10,466 bases of DNA, from positions 1 to 10,466 of the forward strand of contig JAEZPX010000280.1 of assembly GCA_023413275.1 (NCBI GenBank). Reading direction: 5' to 3'. Positions 1-6,213 of this stretch are shown piece after piece. The DNA comes from Bacillota bacterium. GTDB lineage: Bacteria > Bacillota > Clostridia > Lachnospirales > Anaerotignaceae. The translations under genes were made by a program, and so were the position numbers. Each line of letters begins with the position of its first letter. The first letter of the stretch is position 1. Under the pieces are notes generated by a model. The model searched no databases, was not told the DNA's origin, and was given only the letters and a program-made list of their open reading frames with translations.

Positions 1-449
1 CTGAAATACTCAATTCTATCCTTATCCATGTTGGAAAACAGCAGGTCAAATTTAAAAGTGGATTTCTTTCCTCTGAATTCAATGCGGCTATCCCCTTTCT
101 CCAAGTTAATCGTCATATTCAGTTGCAATTTGCCCTTTATCCCATTTTTCTTACTGTCAGATATGACCGTCTCCTTATTATCCGCATTGATATAAACAAT
201 CTTAACATCATCGGATATAGCGTTTAAATAACCAGTTAAATCCACGGTAGTATCCTCTAAAGCAGAAATATATACAATATTCAAAGTATTCACAACCAAA
301 CATTTGCCTGATACGTTGTACTCATCATTTACCTCCGCCGCCGTATAATGGCTATAGACGCTAGTCGAACTTTGAACAAAATCATTGTCACAAGCCACAA
401 GAGCTAAACTTAGAATCAAACAGCACATACCAATTAAAGTTTGTTTCAA
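1..449 (-). CDS. Putative secreted lipoprotein, N-terminal part (gene continues past left edge)
   Basis: Reading the minus strand from a TTG codon at 449-447 gives an uninterrupted frame of about 149 codons to the window edge. It begins MKQTLIGMCCLILSLALVAC, a short positive start, a hydrophobic stretch and a lipobox (LVAC, Cys20), the signal for lipid anchoring at the outer face of the membrane. The stretch after Cys20 is polar (DNDFVQSSTS) and then becomes beta-rich and charged. A purine-rich site (GAAGGAAGGG, about 465-456) precedes the TTG. An in-frame ATG at 428 would leave only part of the signal peptide, so TTG is preferred. I do not recognise the mature domain; nearby genes give no clue, and the gene diverges from the plus-strand cassette at 632. 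Confidence 0.6.
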   Translation of the reverse strand, partial: MKQTLIGMCCLILSLALVACDNDFVQSSTSVYSHYTAAEVNDEYNVSGKCLVVNTLNIVYISALEDTTVDLTGYLNAISDDVKIVYINADNKETVISDSKKNGIKGKLQLNMTINLEKGDSRIEFRGKKSTFKFDLLFSNMDKDRIEYF

Positions 450-605
450 AACAATCCCTTCCTTCTTCCTTTTTCCAAACCCTTATATTAAATCATTTTA
501 CCACAATTTATAATTTTTTCCATTCATTGAAAGAAAATATTTCAAGTGGTCATTAAACTTTCAAAACTCTACGGAGCGTTTATTTTAAAATCTTATGTTA
601 AGCGT

Positions 606-611
606 TATAAT
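606..611 (+). promoter_or_regulatory. Candidate -10 box for the XRE/GIY-YIG/DUF2087 cassette
   Basis: A perfect TATAAT lies 20 bases before the ATG of the XRE gene, with a GGAGGGG ribosome binding site between them (620-626). No good -35 hexamer is visible at the usual spacing (583-588 reads ttttaa), so the promoter may be weak or need an activator. The site is too close to the start for a long leader. Confidence 0.4.
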
Positions 612-631
612 CGGTTTATGGAGGGGAAATC

Positions 632-847
632 ATGCAAAACAAACAAATCGGCTCTATCATTCGTAAAGCACGCTTAGAACAGAAAATGACACAAAAACAG
701 CTTGCTGACAAAATAGAAATAAGCGATAAAGCAATCTCAAAATGGGAGTGCGGATTGGGTAAACCAGATATCCGCCTCATTCTAAAGCTTTCAAATATAT
801 TAGAAATTGATGTTCGAGAGCTGTTAAAGCTATATGAAAAACCATGA
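632..847 (+). CDS. Small XRE/Cro-C1-type helix-turn-helix DNA-binding protein
   Basis: The 71-aa product is almost entirely one HTH_3/XRE domain: IGSIIRKARLEQKMTQKQLADKI (helices 1-2) and then ISDKAISKWECGLGKPDI, the turn and recognition helix with the very typical AISKWE and KPDI signatures, followed by closing helices ending in LLKLYEKP. There is no C-terminal sensing or dimerisation domain, so it is either a minimal regulator or partners with another protein. The start is supported by GGAGGGG five bases upstream. It is the first gene of a plus-strand cassette, 56 bases ahead of the GIY-YIG-like gene. Probable role is transcriptional control of the cassette; the target is unknown. Confidence 0.85.
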   Translation: MQNKQIGSIIRKARLEQKMTQKQLADKIEISDKAISKWECGLGKPDIRLILKLSNILEIDVRELLKLYEKP

Positions 848-903
848 TATCTCTTTTCTTTGCAATACAGATAGCCAGATAAATGATAAGGATGGTGAAA
901 TAA

Positions 904-1245
904 ATGGATAAGCTTTCGAAAAAAGCTTTGAAGGAGCAATATAAAAATCGCATACTGGTGGGAGGGGTCTTCCGCATTCTGTGTAGTGGAAATGGGGCAT
1001 TTTGGGTTCGATCAGCAACAGATTTACAAGGCTCGAAGAACCGATTTCAATTTTCTTTATCCATGGATTCAAGCCCCGAACCATGTATGGCAGAAGCATG
1101 GAATCAATATGGAAAATCCTCTTTTTCTTATGAAGTTTTAGAGGAACTTGAAAAAAAGGAACTGCAAACAGAAAGTGAATTTGCAGAGGATGTTAATATT
1201 TTGTTAGAAATATGGACTGATAAACTGTCGGAAGGAGGACAATAA
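904..1245 (+). CDS. GIY-YIG-nuclease-like protein with a degenerate active site
   Basis: The 113-aa protein resembles the small GIY-YIG family proteins of Firmicutes that read roughly 'GVYxIxN...GKxxVGSSxNLxGxxNRHRFxL...W..YGxxxFxFEVLEEL'. Matching parts here are GVF (21-23), WVRSATDL (34-41), NRFQFSL (46-52), AWNQYG (65-70) and FSYEVLEELE (74-83). The arginine in NRF (Arg47) and a glutamate in the EVLEEL segment occupy the places of the catalytic Arg and metal-binding Glu. The first tyrosine is Phe23 and the YIG-equivalent is WVR, so nuclease activity is doubtful. The start is supported by AAGGATGG upstream. It ends one base before the DUF2087 start, implying coupled translation. Function is unknown; it may bind nucleic acid without cutting. 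Confidence 0.6.
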   Translation: MDKLSKKALKEQYKNRILVGGVFRILCSGNGAFWVRSATDLQGSKNRFQFSLSMDSSPEPCMAEAWNQYGKSSFSYEVLEELEKKELQTESEFAEDVNILLEIWTDKLSEGGQ

Positions 1246-1246
1246 T

Positions 1247-1534
1247 TTGGAACAAAAAAACATCATAAATAGGTTTCTAGATGAAACCGGTAAAATCAAA
1301 CAATTGCCTGAGAAGAACTCCTATAGAATTGAAGTTTTGAGCTATCTGGCGGAAAAATTTGAATACAATCGCAATTATACTGAAAAAGAGGTAAATGGCG
1401 TTTGCGATGAATGGCATACTTTTTCTGATTATTTTATTCTCAGGCGAGAGCTTGTTGATAATGGATTATTATGCCGCGAACCAAGTGGTTCCCGCTATTG
1501 GAAACCATTGCAGGCAGAGAGCAACCACTTGTAA
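1247..1534 (+). CDS. DUF2087 domain protein (TTG start)
   Basis: The 95-aa protein matches the DUF2087 pattern: an N-terminal 'FLDETGKIKQLPEK' segment, a helix with LSYLAEKFEYNRNYTEKEVN, and the diagnostic C-terminal block with RRELVDNGLLCREPSGSRYW (66-85). In this family the last block resembles a winged-helix wing, and the domain is often found attached to or beside HTH regulators. The start is TTG, supported by a strong AAGGAGG at 1232-1238, eight bases upstream, inside the end of the preceding gene; the two genes are separated by a single base. Biochemical function is not established. The domain's company (XRE protein, GIY-YIG-like protein) suggests a small regulatory module. Confidence 0.75.
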   Translation: MEQKNIINRFLDETGKIKQLPEKNSYRIEVLSYLAEKFEYNRNYTEKEVNGVCDEWHTFSDYFILRRELVDNGLLCREPSGSRYWKPLQAESNHL

Positions 1535-1583
1535 ATGGTGATTTATTTTATAAACTTAAAACGCAGAGGCAGAGAAGGTTGCT

Positions 1584-1618
1584 AAAGGGCAGAGCTGATT
1601 TTATTGATTCTGTCCTTT
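1584..1618. terminator. Stem-loop after the DUF2087 gene, possible weak terminator
   Basis: AAAGGGCAGA (1584-1593) can pair with TCTGTCCTTT (1609-1618) through ten positions including one G-U, with a 15-base loop. It starts 49 bases after the stop codon of the plus-strand cassette. No T-run follows on either strand, so it is not a textbook intrinsic terminator; it may instead protect the mRNA 3' end or mark Rho-dependent termination. Confidence 0.3.
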
Positions 1619-1870
1619 GCCTGTATCTATCTAGATAAATTGCCAAACAAAATATAGCAAGACGGAAATTGCCATCTTAAATCATAACATGGTGTATCTC
1701 ATAAAATCCATTTTATGTTTTCATATTTGAAGTTTCAGTTCACTTCATATGCAATAAAAAAAGCCCCCATGAATACCAATTTCATCACAGAAGACCTCCC
1801 AAAATACTATATTAAAAATACAAATACTTACTAAGCATCCACAAAAAAGGGTTTTAGAATGCAAACATGA

Positions 1871-1893
1871 GCAAGAACCAAATAGGGTCTTGC
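1871..1893 (-). terminator. Stem-loop downstream of the prd operon, possible terminator
   Basis: GCAAGAACC (1871-1879) and GGGTCTTGC (1885-1893) form a nine-position stem with one mismatch and a five-base loop. It lies about 100 bases past the stop of the last operon gene (TSUP). On the minus strand it is followed by a moderately T-rich stretch (TCATGTTTGCATTCT) rather than a clean T-run, so this is only a candidate end of the operon transcript. Confidence 0.35.
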
Positions 1894-1990
1894 CCAAAAT
1901 AACTATACTTTTTAAGTTATATTTTGAGTTTACAAGAAGATCAAAATTTATTCTTTTTGCTGCTTGTTACCGCACTTCAATATGTAGCTA

Positions 1991-2890
1991 CTATAATTCT
2001 TCATTTGTTGTAATATCCTCTATGATCTCCACTTTCTTTCTTGCTGATTTAAACATAACAAATGATGTATATAAAATCACCACAATAACCAACCATTTCA
2101 GTGTATTTAATGGCATTGACTTTACAATATATGCTGCCACCAACACACCAACAGCACCGAAAATTGTTATGGCAATGGATGCCTTTTTATCATAAGCTCC
2201 TTCTTTCACAAATTTCACGGCAGCTGCAGGCATAAGGAATGCGCATGACCCCATCATAATTGGAAAAGCAACTTTAGGGCTAAGTCCTAACGCATACACA
2301 AGAGCCATACAAGGTGCATATAATCCAATCCCCAAAGTCATAAGTGCACCTAATATGAAATTTGCAACAATGCCGATGATTAATTTTGCCCCTGTAAGAC
2401 CAATCGCCTCTCCTCCAACAGGAAAAATACCTGCTTGACTAAACAACATAATCACTGCAACAATCAAAAGTGCAACGCCCATACCCATCTGAACCTTTTT
2501 CTCATCAAGTTTCGATACGACCCCTGCCCCAAGAACAGCTCCAAATGCCGCTGCACCAAGCATACTGAATAAGGTAACAGCCTCCACTTGAATCACAGTT
2601 AGAAAAATAAAAGCTTCTAGCACAACAGGTATTGTCATGGATACATTTAAAGTACCCGGTAAATTCTTATCCTTTGATAAATGAAAAAATTTAAATAATG
2701 CTGTTGTTGGTGCAAAGCTTCCTATTCCTAACGTATCAAAGAAATTCGTAATAAATCCAACGGCTCCAAGGGCAAAAAAATTCGTTTTTTCAAGTTCCCC
2801 TGCTTTTTTTACTTTCAAGAAATCTTTAATAAAAACTATCGTAAAGTACAATGTAATCGCAAAGAGCAGTCCTAGAACGATTTGCAGCAC
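1991..2890 (-). CDS. TSUP family membrane transporter (TauE/SafE type), last gene of the prd operon
   Basis: The 299-aa protein is highly hydrophobic, with about eight to ten membrane segments (roughly residues 1-21, 38-58, 82-100, 104-125, 136-156, 167-190, 191-205, 206-222, 237-257 and 266-285). The first half carries GAVGFITNFFDTLGIGSFAP, the glycine-rich loop typical of the TSUP (TauE/SafE) family, and a second similar half follows at LIIGIVANFILGALMTLGIG, consistent with the family's internal duplication. The family moves sulfite, organosulfonates and small organic anions; the substrate here is unknown. Start is GTG at 2890-2888 with GAGGGAGGAA six bases upstream. Seventy-three bases separate it from prdF. 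Its place at the end of a proline reductase operon suggests transport of proline, 5-aminovalerate or another pathway metabolite, which is inference only. Confidence 0.8.
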   Translation of the reverse strand: MLQIVLGLLFAITLYFTIVFIKDFLKVKKAGELEKTNFFALGAVGFITNFFDTLGIGSFAPTTALFKFFHLSKDKNLPGTLNVSMTIPVVLEAFIFLTVIQVEAVTLFSMLGAAAFGAVLGAGVVSKLDEKKVQMGMGVALLIVAVIMLFSQAGIFPVGGEAIGLTGAKLIIGIVANFILGALMTLGIGLYAPCMALVYALGLSPKVAFPIMMGSCAFLMPAAAVKFVKEGAYDKKASIAITIFGAVGVLVAAYIVKSMPLNTLKWLVIVVILYTSFVMFKSARKKVEIIEDITTNEEL

Positions 2891-2963
2891 GTTTTATTCC
2901 TCCCTCAATTATTAATAATGAAAATAGCCCTTCCCCTCCAATAATCGCACCAAAAGGGATAAA

Positions 2964-3971
2964 TCAATCCACCACAAAACCATATTTTAATGGATCATCG
3001 GGGTCAATCAAAAACTCATTAATACCTGTGATAAAGGCTTTACCACTAATCTCAGGAATGACCGCTTTAAATTCCCCAACTTGTGTTTCCCCTATTATTC
3101 TTGCTTGAAACATAGTTCCAGTGATGCTTTCATAAACAAATTCTTCATTGACTTTAATGCGTCCTTTGCTATATAGTGTTGCAATTTTTGCACTGGTTCC
3201 TGTTCCACATGGTGATCGATCAAACTGCCCGTCTCCAAAAACAACAACATTCTGCGCAGAAGCGCCCTCATTTTTTGCTGGTCCATAAAATTCAACCAAG
3301 TCTGCGGAATGAATATGAGTCAGTGTTGGGTGTTTAATTTCTATGGTTTTATTTACAATATCTCTAATCAACATTCCCAAGGCGCAGATTTTCTGAGCAT
3401 TGGATGGACTGATTTCGATATTCACATCCTTTGCTTTCACAAGAATGAAGAAGCTCCCTCCAAAAGCAATATCTATGGCAACTTTTCCAATGTGAGGAAC
3501 ATCAATTTCTACATCCTCTTTGTATAAAAACGATGGAACATTGGTAATTGTTGTTTCTTGAGCTCTCCCATCTTCCACTCTTACCTTCGCCTTAATTAAA
3601 CCAGCAGGAGCTTCAAGGGTTACGTGGGTATAAGGTTCTTCAATAGGAACCATGCCTGTTTCCACAGCAACTGTTGCCGCACCAATTGAGCCATGGCCGC
3701 ACATATTGAGATAACCACCTGCATCCATAAAGATAATGCCTAAATCTGCGTCTTCTGATATGGGCTGGGTAATGATTGAGCCAAACATATCTTTATGCCC
3801 CCTTGGTTCATGCATAATACTTGTGCGTAGATAATCTAAGTTTTCGTCTAAATATGCCTTTTTCTCCGACATTGTATTTCCCGGTATTACCGGAACTCCA
3901 CCTATTACAATTCTTGTGGGCTCGCCCATAGTGTGAGAATCAATTGCATGAATTGCTCTAATGGCTTTCAT
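2964..3971 (-). CDS. prdF: Proline racemase PrdF
   Basis: The 335-aa protein is full length for proline racemase (EC 5.1.1.4), the cofactor-independent enzyme that interconverts L- and D-proline with two cysteines acting as acid and base. Both are present in canonical context: Cys91 in GGYLNMCGHGSIG and Cys255 in DRSPCGTGTSAK. Other family marks are DSHTMGEPTRIV (11-22), MHEPRGHKDMFG (53-64), GGSFF (171-175) and DPLKYGFVVD at the end. The presence of Cys rather than Thr at the second site excludes trans-3-hydroxyproline dehydratase; 4-hydroxyproline epimerase also has two cysteines, but overall similarity to the Clostridium sticklandii enzyme as I recall it and the operon context favour proline. 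It supplies D-proline to the PrdA/PrdB reductase in the cytoplasm. The ATG at 3971 has a GAGAGGAAG site upstream and overlaps the stop of a possible 38-aa ORF by four bases. Confidence 0.93.
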   Translation of the reverse strand: MKAIRAIHAIDSHTMGEPTRIVIGGVPVIPGNTMSEKKAYLDENLDYLRTSIMHEPRGHKDMFGSIITQPISEDADLGIIFMDAGGYLNMCGHGSIGAATVAVETGMVPIEEPYTHVTLEAPAGLIKAKVRVEDGRAQETTITNVPSFLYKEDVEIDVPHIGKVAIDIAFGGSFFILVKAKDVNIEISPSNAQKICALGMLIRDIVNKTIEIKHPTLTHIHSADLVEFYGPAKNEGASAQNVVVFGDGQFDRSPCGTGTSAKIATLYSKGRIKVNEEFVYESITGTMFQARIIGETQVGEFKAVIPEISGKAFITGINEFLIDPDDPLKYGFVVD

Positions 3972-4084
3972 AATTCTTCTTCTTCCTCTCTTATTCTAAG
4001 TCTGAAAAAGCTGCAATCTTTTACTATTTGTTTATTGGAATCTTCAATTGGTTTCGCTTCATCTTCAAATTCCCATTTATACAT
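3968..4084 (-). CDS. Possible 38-aa acidic small protein overlapping the prdF start
   Basis: The 131-base gap between the PrdE-PrdD-like gene and prdF is largely filled by an ATG-to-TGA frame of 38 codons. It begins MYKWEFEDEAKPIEDSNKQ and ends LRIREEEEEL. The stop TGA overlaps the ATG of prdF in an ATGA arrangement, the usual sign of translational coupling. The start lies 18 bases after the preceding stop codon, and a TGA sits directly before the ATG in frame, so no longer version exists. Against it: there is no good ribosome binding site (only AGGA about 14 bases upstream), and the acidic tail is simply the reading of prdF's own purine-rich ribosome binding site. No known family recognised. 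Confidence 0.4.
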   Translation of the reverse strand: MYKWEFEDEAKPIEDSNKQIVKDCSFFRLRIREEEEEL

Positions 4085-4102
4085 TCATAGCTTTGCAGTA
4101 TC

Positions 4103-5347
4103 CTAAATCAGAGAATGAATCCCACCATCCAAACATTGATTTGGTGTAATGACCACAGGAATGTTTCTCATGTCCATCAAATTTCTGGCACCCATATACC
4201 CACAGGGCTGATTGGGAAACACTGCTGTTTCATACATGTTGCCTAGGCCGGAAACAATCTTTACTAGGACCACTCTGCTGGCATTTGGACGAATTACATC
4301 ATAGAATTGATCGGAGGCATATGGCTTATCTTCAATATTGTTCATTTCCAGCCTTATCTCTTCCAATACGCTATCTGCCATTTGATGTGCCGCTCGGATT
4401 CCCATTGTGGTACGCCCCTCACCATTTCGGAATAAAAAATCCATGTGAAGAATGATATCATTTTCATTCGGCGTCCCCGCCTGATTATATCGAATACAAT
4501 GATCCATATAGCCTTCTGATGATCCAATATTGGATGGTTGAAAACCGCTTACATCTTCAATTCCAGTCAGCATAGCTGTTACGCCCGTTAAAAGCCGAGT
4601 TTCTCCATCCCCTAGACTCCCACTTTTCTTACAAGCTATGGGTATAAAATCCAAATTGGAATGAATAAACTGATGATGCACATTGGGTTTGATTACTCGG
4701 ATACTCATCTCTTTTATTGGGGATTCAGAGTCTATGAAGTTTTCCGATATGTCTTTTCTGATTGTCAAAACGCCCCGTGAGATTTCCGTTTTTCCGCCAA
4801 ATTGAATGTCTTGGATGGGGTAATTCTTACGTATTAACCGCCCTACCCTTTTCTCTTCTATTTCTATATCCTTACGGAGCTTGCCCGTTTTTTCCATCCT
4901 GCGCTTAAGTAAAGCCACTGCCTTCATTGCATCATACTCATTTAAATTGTTGTCCCCTATAATGCAGGATTCATATCCAGAAGCATTTTTGTTAAAATCA
5001 ATAATGGTTTCAACAAATTGGTTGGTACACACCAGACGTCCCTGTTGCCCAATGTAACTCATACCAACTGAGGGTATTCCTCTGATTCCTAACTGTTCTA
5101 TCACATTTACAAAATCAATATGGTGATTTCCCCATCCATCTATTGCTACAATCGCCCCATCAACCCTCATACAACTGGCTATATCTGCGGTTCTTTGTGC
5201 GGTGAATACCTTATCGTCATAACCCTCGGATACACCATTAACAATGATTCCGCAAAAATCCAGTTGCTTATCCCCTCGCAACTGTTTCGTTATTGGGCAG
5301 TTAAAGTGATGCAGCGTGGTCATTTTTGTACTTGGCCCTAATCCCAT
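4103..5347 (-). CDS. PrdE-PrdD-like fusion: circularly permuted, non-pyruvoyl paralogue of PrdA
   Basis: The 414-aa protein aligns by eye with PrdA in swapped order. Residues 1 to about 160 match the part of PrdA after its cleavage site: GLGPSTKMTTLHHF versus CIGPATKEMTRHY, DGWGNHHIDFVNVIEQLG versus EGFGNNHIDFIQHIG, then the MSYIGQQGRLV and ALLKRRM blocks. Residues about 166-414 match the part before it: RLIRKNYPIQD, MLTGIEDV, GSSEGYMD, NENDIILH, RVVLVKIVSGLGNM, NQPCGYMGARN and PVVITPNQCLDGGIHSLI. The halves correspond in size to the separate PrdE (about 157 aa) and PrdD (about 248 aa) proteins of known prd operons. The pyruvoyl-forming Cys is missing (Gly2 at that position). Probably an accessory or structural partner of the reductase; exact role unknown. 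AAGGGGA precedes the ATG. A gene symbol is withheld because it combines two. Confidence 0.85.
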   Translation of the reverse strand: MGLGPSTKMTTLHHFNCPITKQLRGDKQLDFCGIIVNGVSEGYDDKVFTAQRTADIASCMRVDGAIVAIDGWGNHHIDFVNVIEQLGIRGIPSVGMSYIGQQGRLVCTNQFVETIIDFNKNASGYESCIIGDNNLNEYDAMKAVALLKRRMEKTGKLRKDIEIEEKRVGRLIRKNYPIQDIQFGGKTEISRGVLTIRKDISENFIDSESPIKEMSIRVIKPNVHHQFIHSNLDFIPIACKKSGSLGDGETRLLTGVTAMLTGIEDVSGFQPSNIGSSEGYMDHCIRYNQAGTPNENDIILHMDFLFRNGEGRTTMGIRAAHQMADSVLEEIRLEMNNIEDKPYASDQFYDVIRPNASRVVLVKIVSGLGNMYETAVFPNQPCGYMGARNLMDMRNIPVVITPNQCLDGGIHSLI

Positions 5348-5376
5348 AACACATCCCCTTGTACTTGCATTGATTT

Positions 5377-5414
5377 ATGAATAGAGTACAAATTTCCATC
5401 CGTACTCTATTCAT
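5377..5414 (-). other. Perfect 13-bp stem-loop between prdB and the PrdE-PrdD-like gene
   Basis: ATGAATAGAGTAC (5377-5389) is the exact reverse complement of GTACTCTATTCAT (5402-5414), separated by a 12-base loop. The structure begins 19 bases after the prdB stop codon in the direction of transcription. There is no following T-run on the minus strand, so it is unlikely to be a simple intrinsic terminator. It fits an intercistronic processing or mRNA-protecting hairpin that could keep the catalytic-subunit message more abundant than the downstream accessory genes; that role is inferred. Confidence 0.65.
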
Positions 5415-5433
5415 TCATTACAAACGCAAATCG

Positions 5434-6159
5434 TTATACGTTATGTCTATACTCATAAGGGAGCACTTTTAAACCGTTATAGCTAGGGCAATCCCTTACC
5501 CATTCCAAGGATTCCTTCAAAATGGCAGTCTGCATCCCAACGTTATTAGGTGCACCTGCATTGGAACCAATGGGAACATGAGGCGCCGTAATCCTTGGTG
5601 CACCTTGCTGACGTGCGATAGGAGGCAGTGCAGCAATAACCACACAGCTCATTCCCTCTGCTTCACAACAACGAGTAATAATGGTAGCGGAACGATGGCA
5701 AGTTCCGCAGCCACCTGTGCACACCACAATATCAACACCTTGCGCCGCTAATTTTTTCGCAATTTCGGGGCCGGTTTCATTACTGAATTTTTCAACATTT
5801 CCACCACCGCCCATGAAAGTGTATGTCTCTTTGGGAAGTGAGCCGATGAAGCCTTCTTCTAATAATTCATGAAGACGGTCAATAGGAAACATTGCATTTA
5901 CATCCTTGTTAATATCTGAATTGTCAAACCCGCCATGGGTTACCATTAATTCTGAGGATGGAGTATCAAATTCAATGGTGCGATAGGAGAAGTCTCCAGA
6001 GGTATTAAATGGTGTCTGACTTTTTTTATGAATTCCCCCTGCAGTGATAAATGCCACTTTGCACTCATTAATTGGTTTCTTCAATTCAGTAAAAATTGGT
6101 TTAGGTGTCACCGGAACAAAGATTTCGGATTGCATTCCTTCAAGTGTTGTTAATTTCAT
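5434..6159 (-). CDS. prdB: D-proline reductase subunit PrdB, cysteine (not selenocysteine) form
   Basis: The 241-aa protein is full length for PrdB, the catalytic subunit that with PrdA reductively cleaves D-proline to 5-aminovalerate (EC 1.21.4.1). It belongs to the GrdB/PrdB family: PFNTSGDFSYR (50-60), VTHGGFDN (73-80), EGFIGSLPKETYTFMGGG (102-119), VVCTGGCGTCHRSA (145-158) and the C-terminal ARQQGAPRITAPHVPIGSN. In the enzyme of Clostridium sticklandii the CTGGxGTCHRS motif carries selenocysteine encoded by UGA at about residue 152; here Cys151 is encoded by TGC (5709-5707). Cys147 and Cys154 flank it. An AGGAGGAG site lies just before the ATG. It sits 54 bases after the duplicated-domain gene and 86 bases before the PrdE-PrdD-like gene, with a strong hairpin in that second gap. 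Confidence 0.93.
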   Translation of the reverse strand: MKLTTLEGMQSEIFVPVTPKPIFTELKKPINECKVAFITAGGIHKKSQTPFNTSGDFSYRTIEFDTPSSELMVTHGGFDNSDINKDVNAMFPIDRLHELLEEGFIGSLPKETYTFMGGGGNVEKFSNETGPEIAKKLAAQGVDIVVCTGGCGTCHRSATIITRCCEAEGMSCVVIAALPPIARQQGAPRITAPHVPIGSNAGAPNNVGMQTAILKESLEWVRDCPSYNGLKVLPYEYRHNV

Positions 6160-6213
6160 GAAATTCTCCTCCTGTTATAACTTAAAATATTGTGTTTGTT
6201 ATAAGCCACTTTA

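Larger units (their letters stand above)
1535..1990. other. Convergent intergenic spacer with no convincing gene
   Basis: This 456-base AT-rich stretch lies between the convergent ends of the DUF2087 gene and the TSUP transporter gene. I see no open frame with recognisable protein character. It contains two hairpins (1584-1618 and 1871-1893, listed separately) and a TATCTAGATA palindrome at 1628-1637. A run of seven A (seven T on the minus strand) sits beside GCCCCC at about 1756-1768 and looks like half of a terminator, but its stem partner is absent. Confidence 0.5.

Noticed and set aside
616..1099. Minus-strand frames across the XRE and GIY-YIG-like genes
   Set aside because: They are antisense to plus-strand genes that have recognisable domains and ribosome binding sites.
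1735..1785. 16-codon minus-strand frame MKLVFMGAFFIAYEVN with GGGAGG nine bases upstream
   Set aside because: The ribosome binding site is good, but the peptide is very short, has no operon overlap and resembles no leader I know; it may be a remnant or chance.
1890..2195. 101-codon plus-strand frame opposite the end of the TSUP gene
   Set aside because: It mostly lies antisense to the well-supported TSUP coding sequence and has no family features.
2908..2919. ATTATTAATAAT palindrome between prdF and the TSUP gene
   Set aside because: It is a pure A/T palindrome in AT-rich DNA, too likely by chance to be called an operator.
5377..5414. The hairpin after prdB as a selenocysteine insertion (SECIS) element
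   Set aside because: Bacterial SECIS elements lie immediately after the UGA inside the gene; this hairpin is beyond the stop codon and prdB has no UGA.
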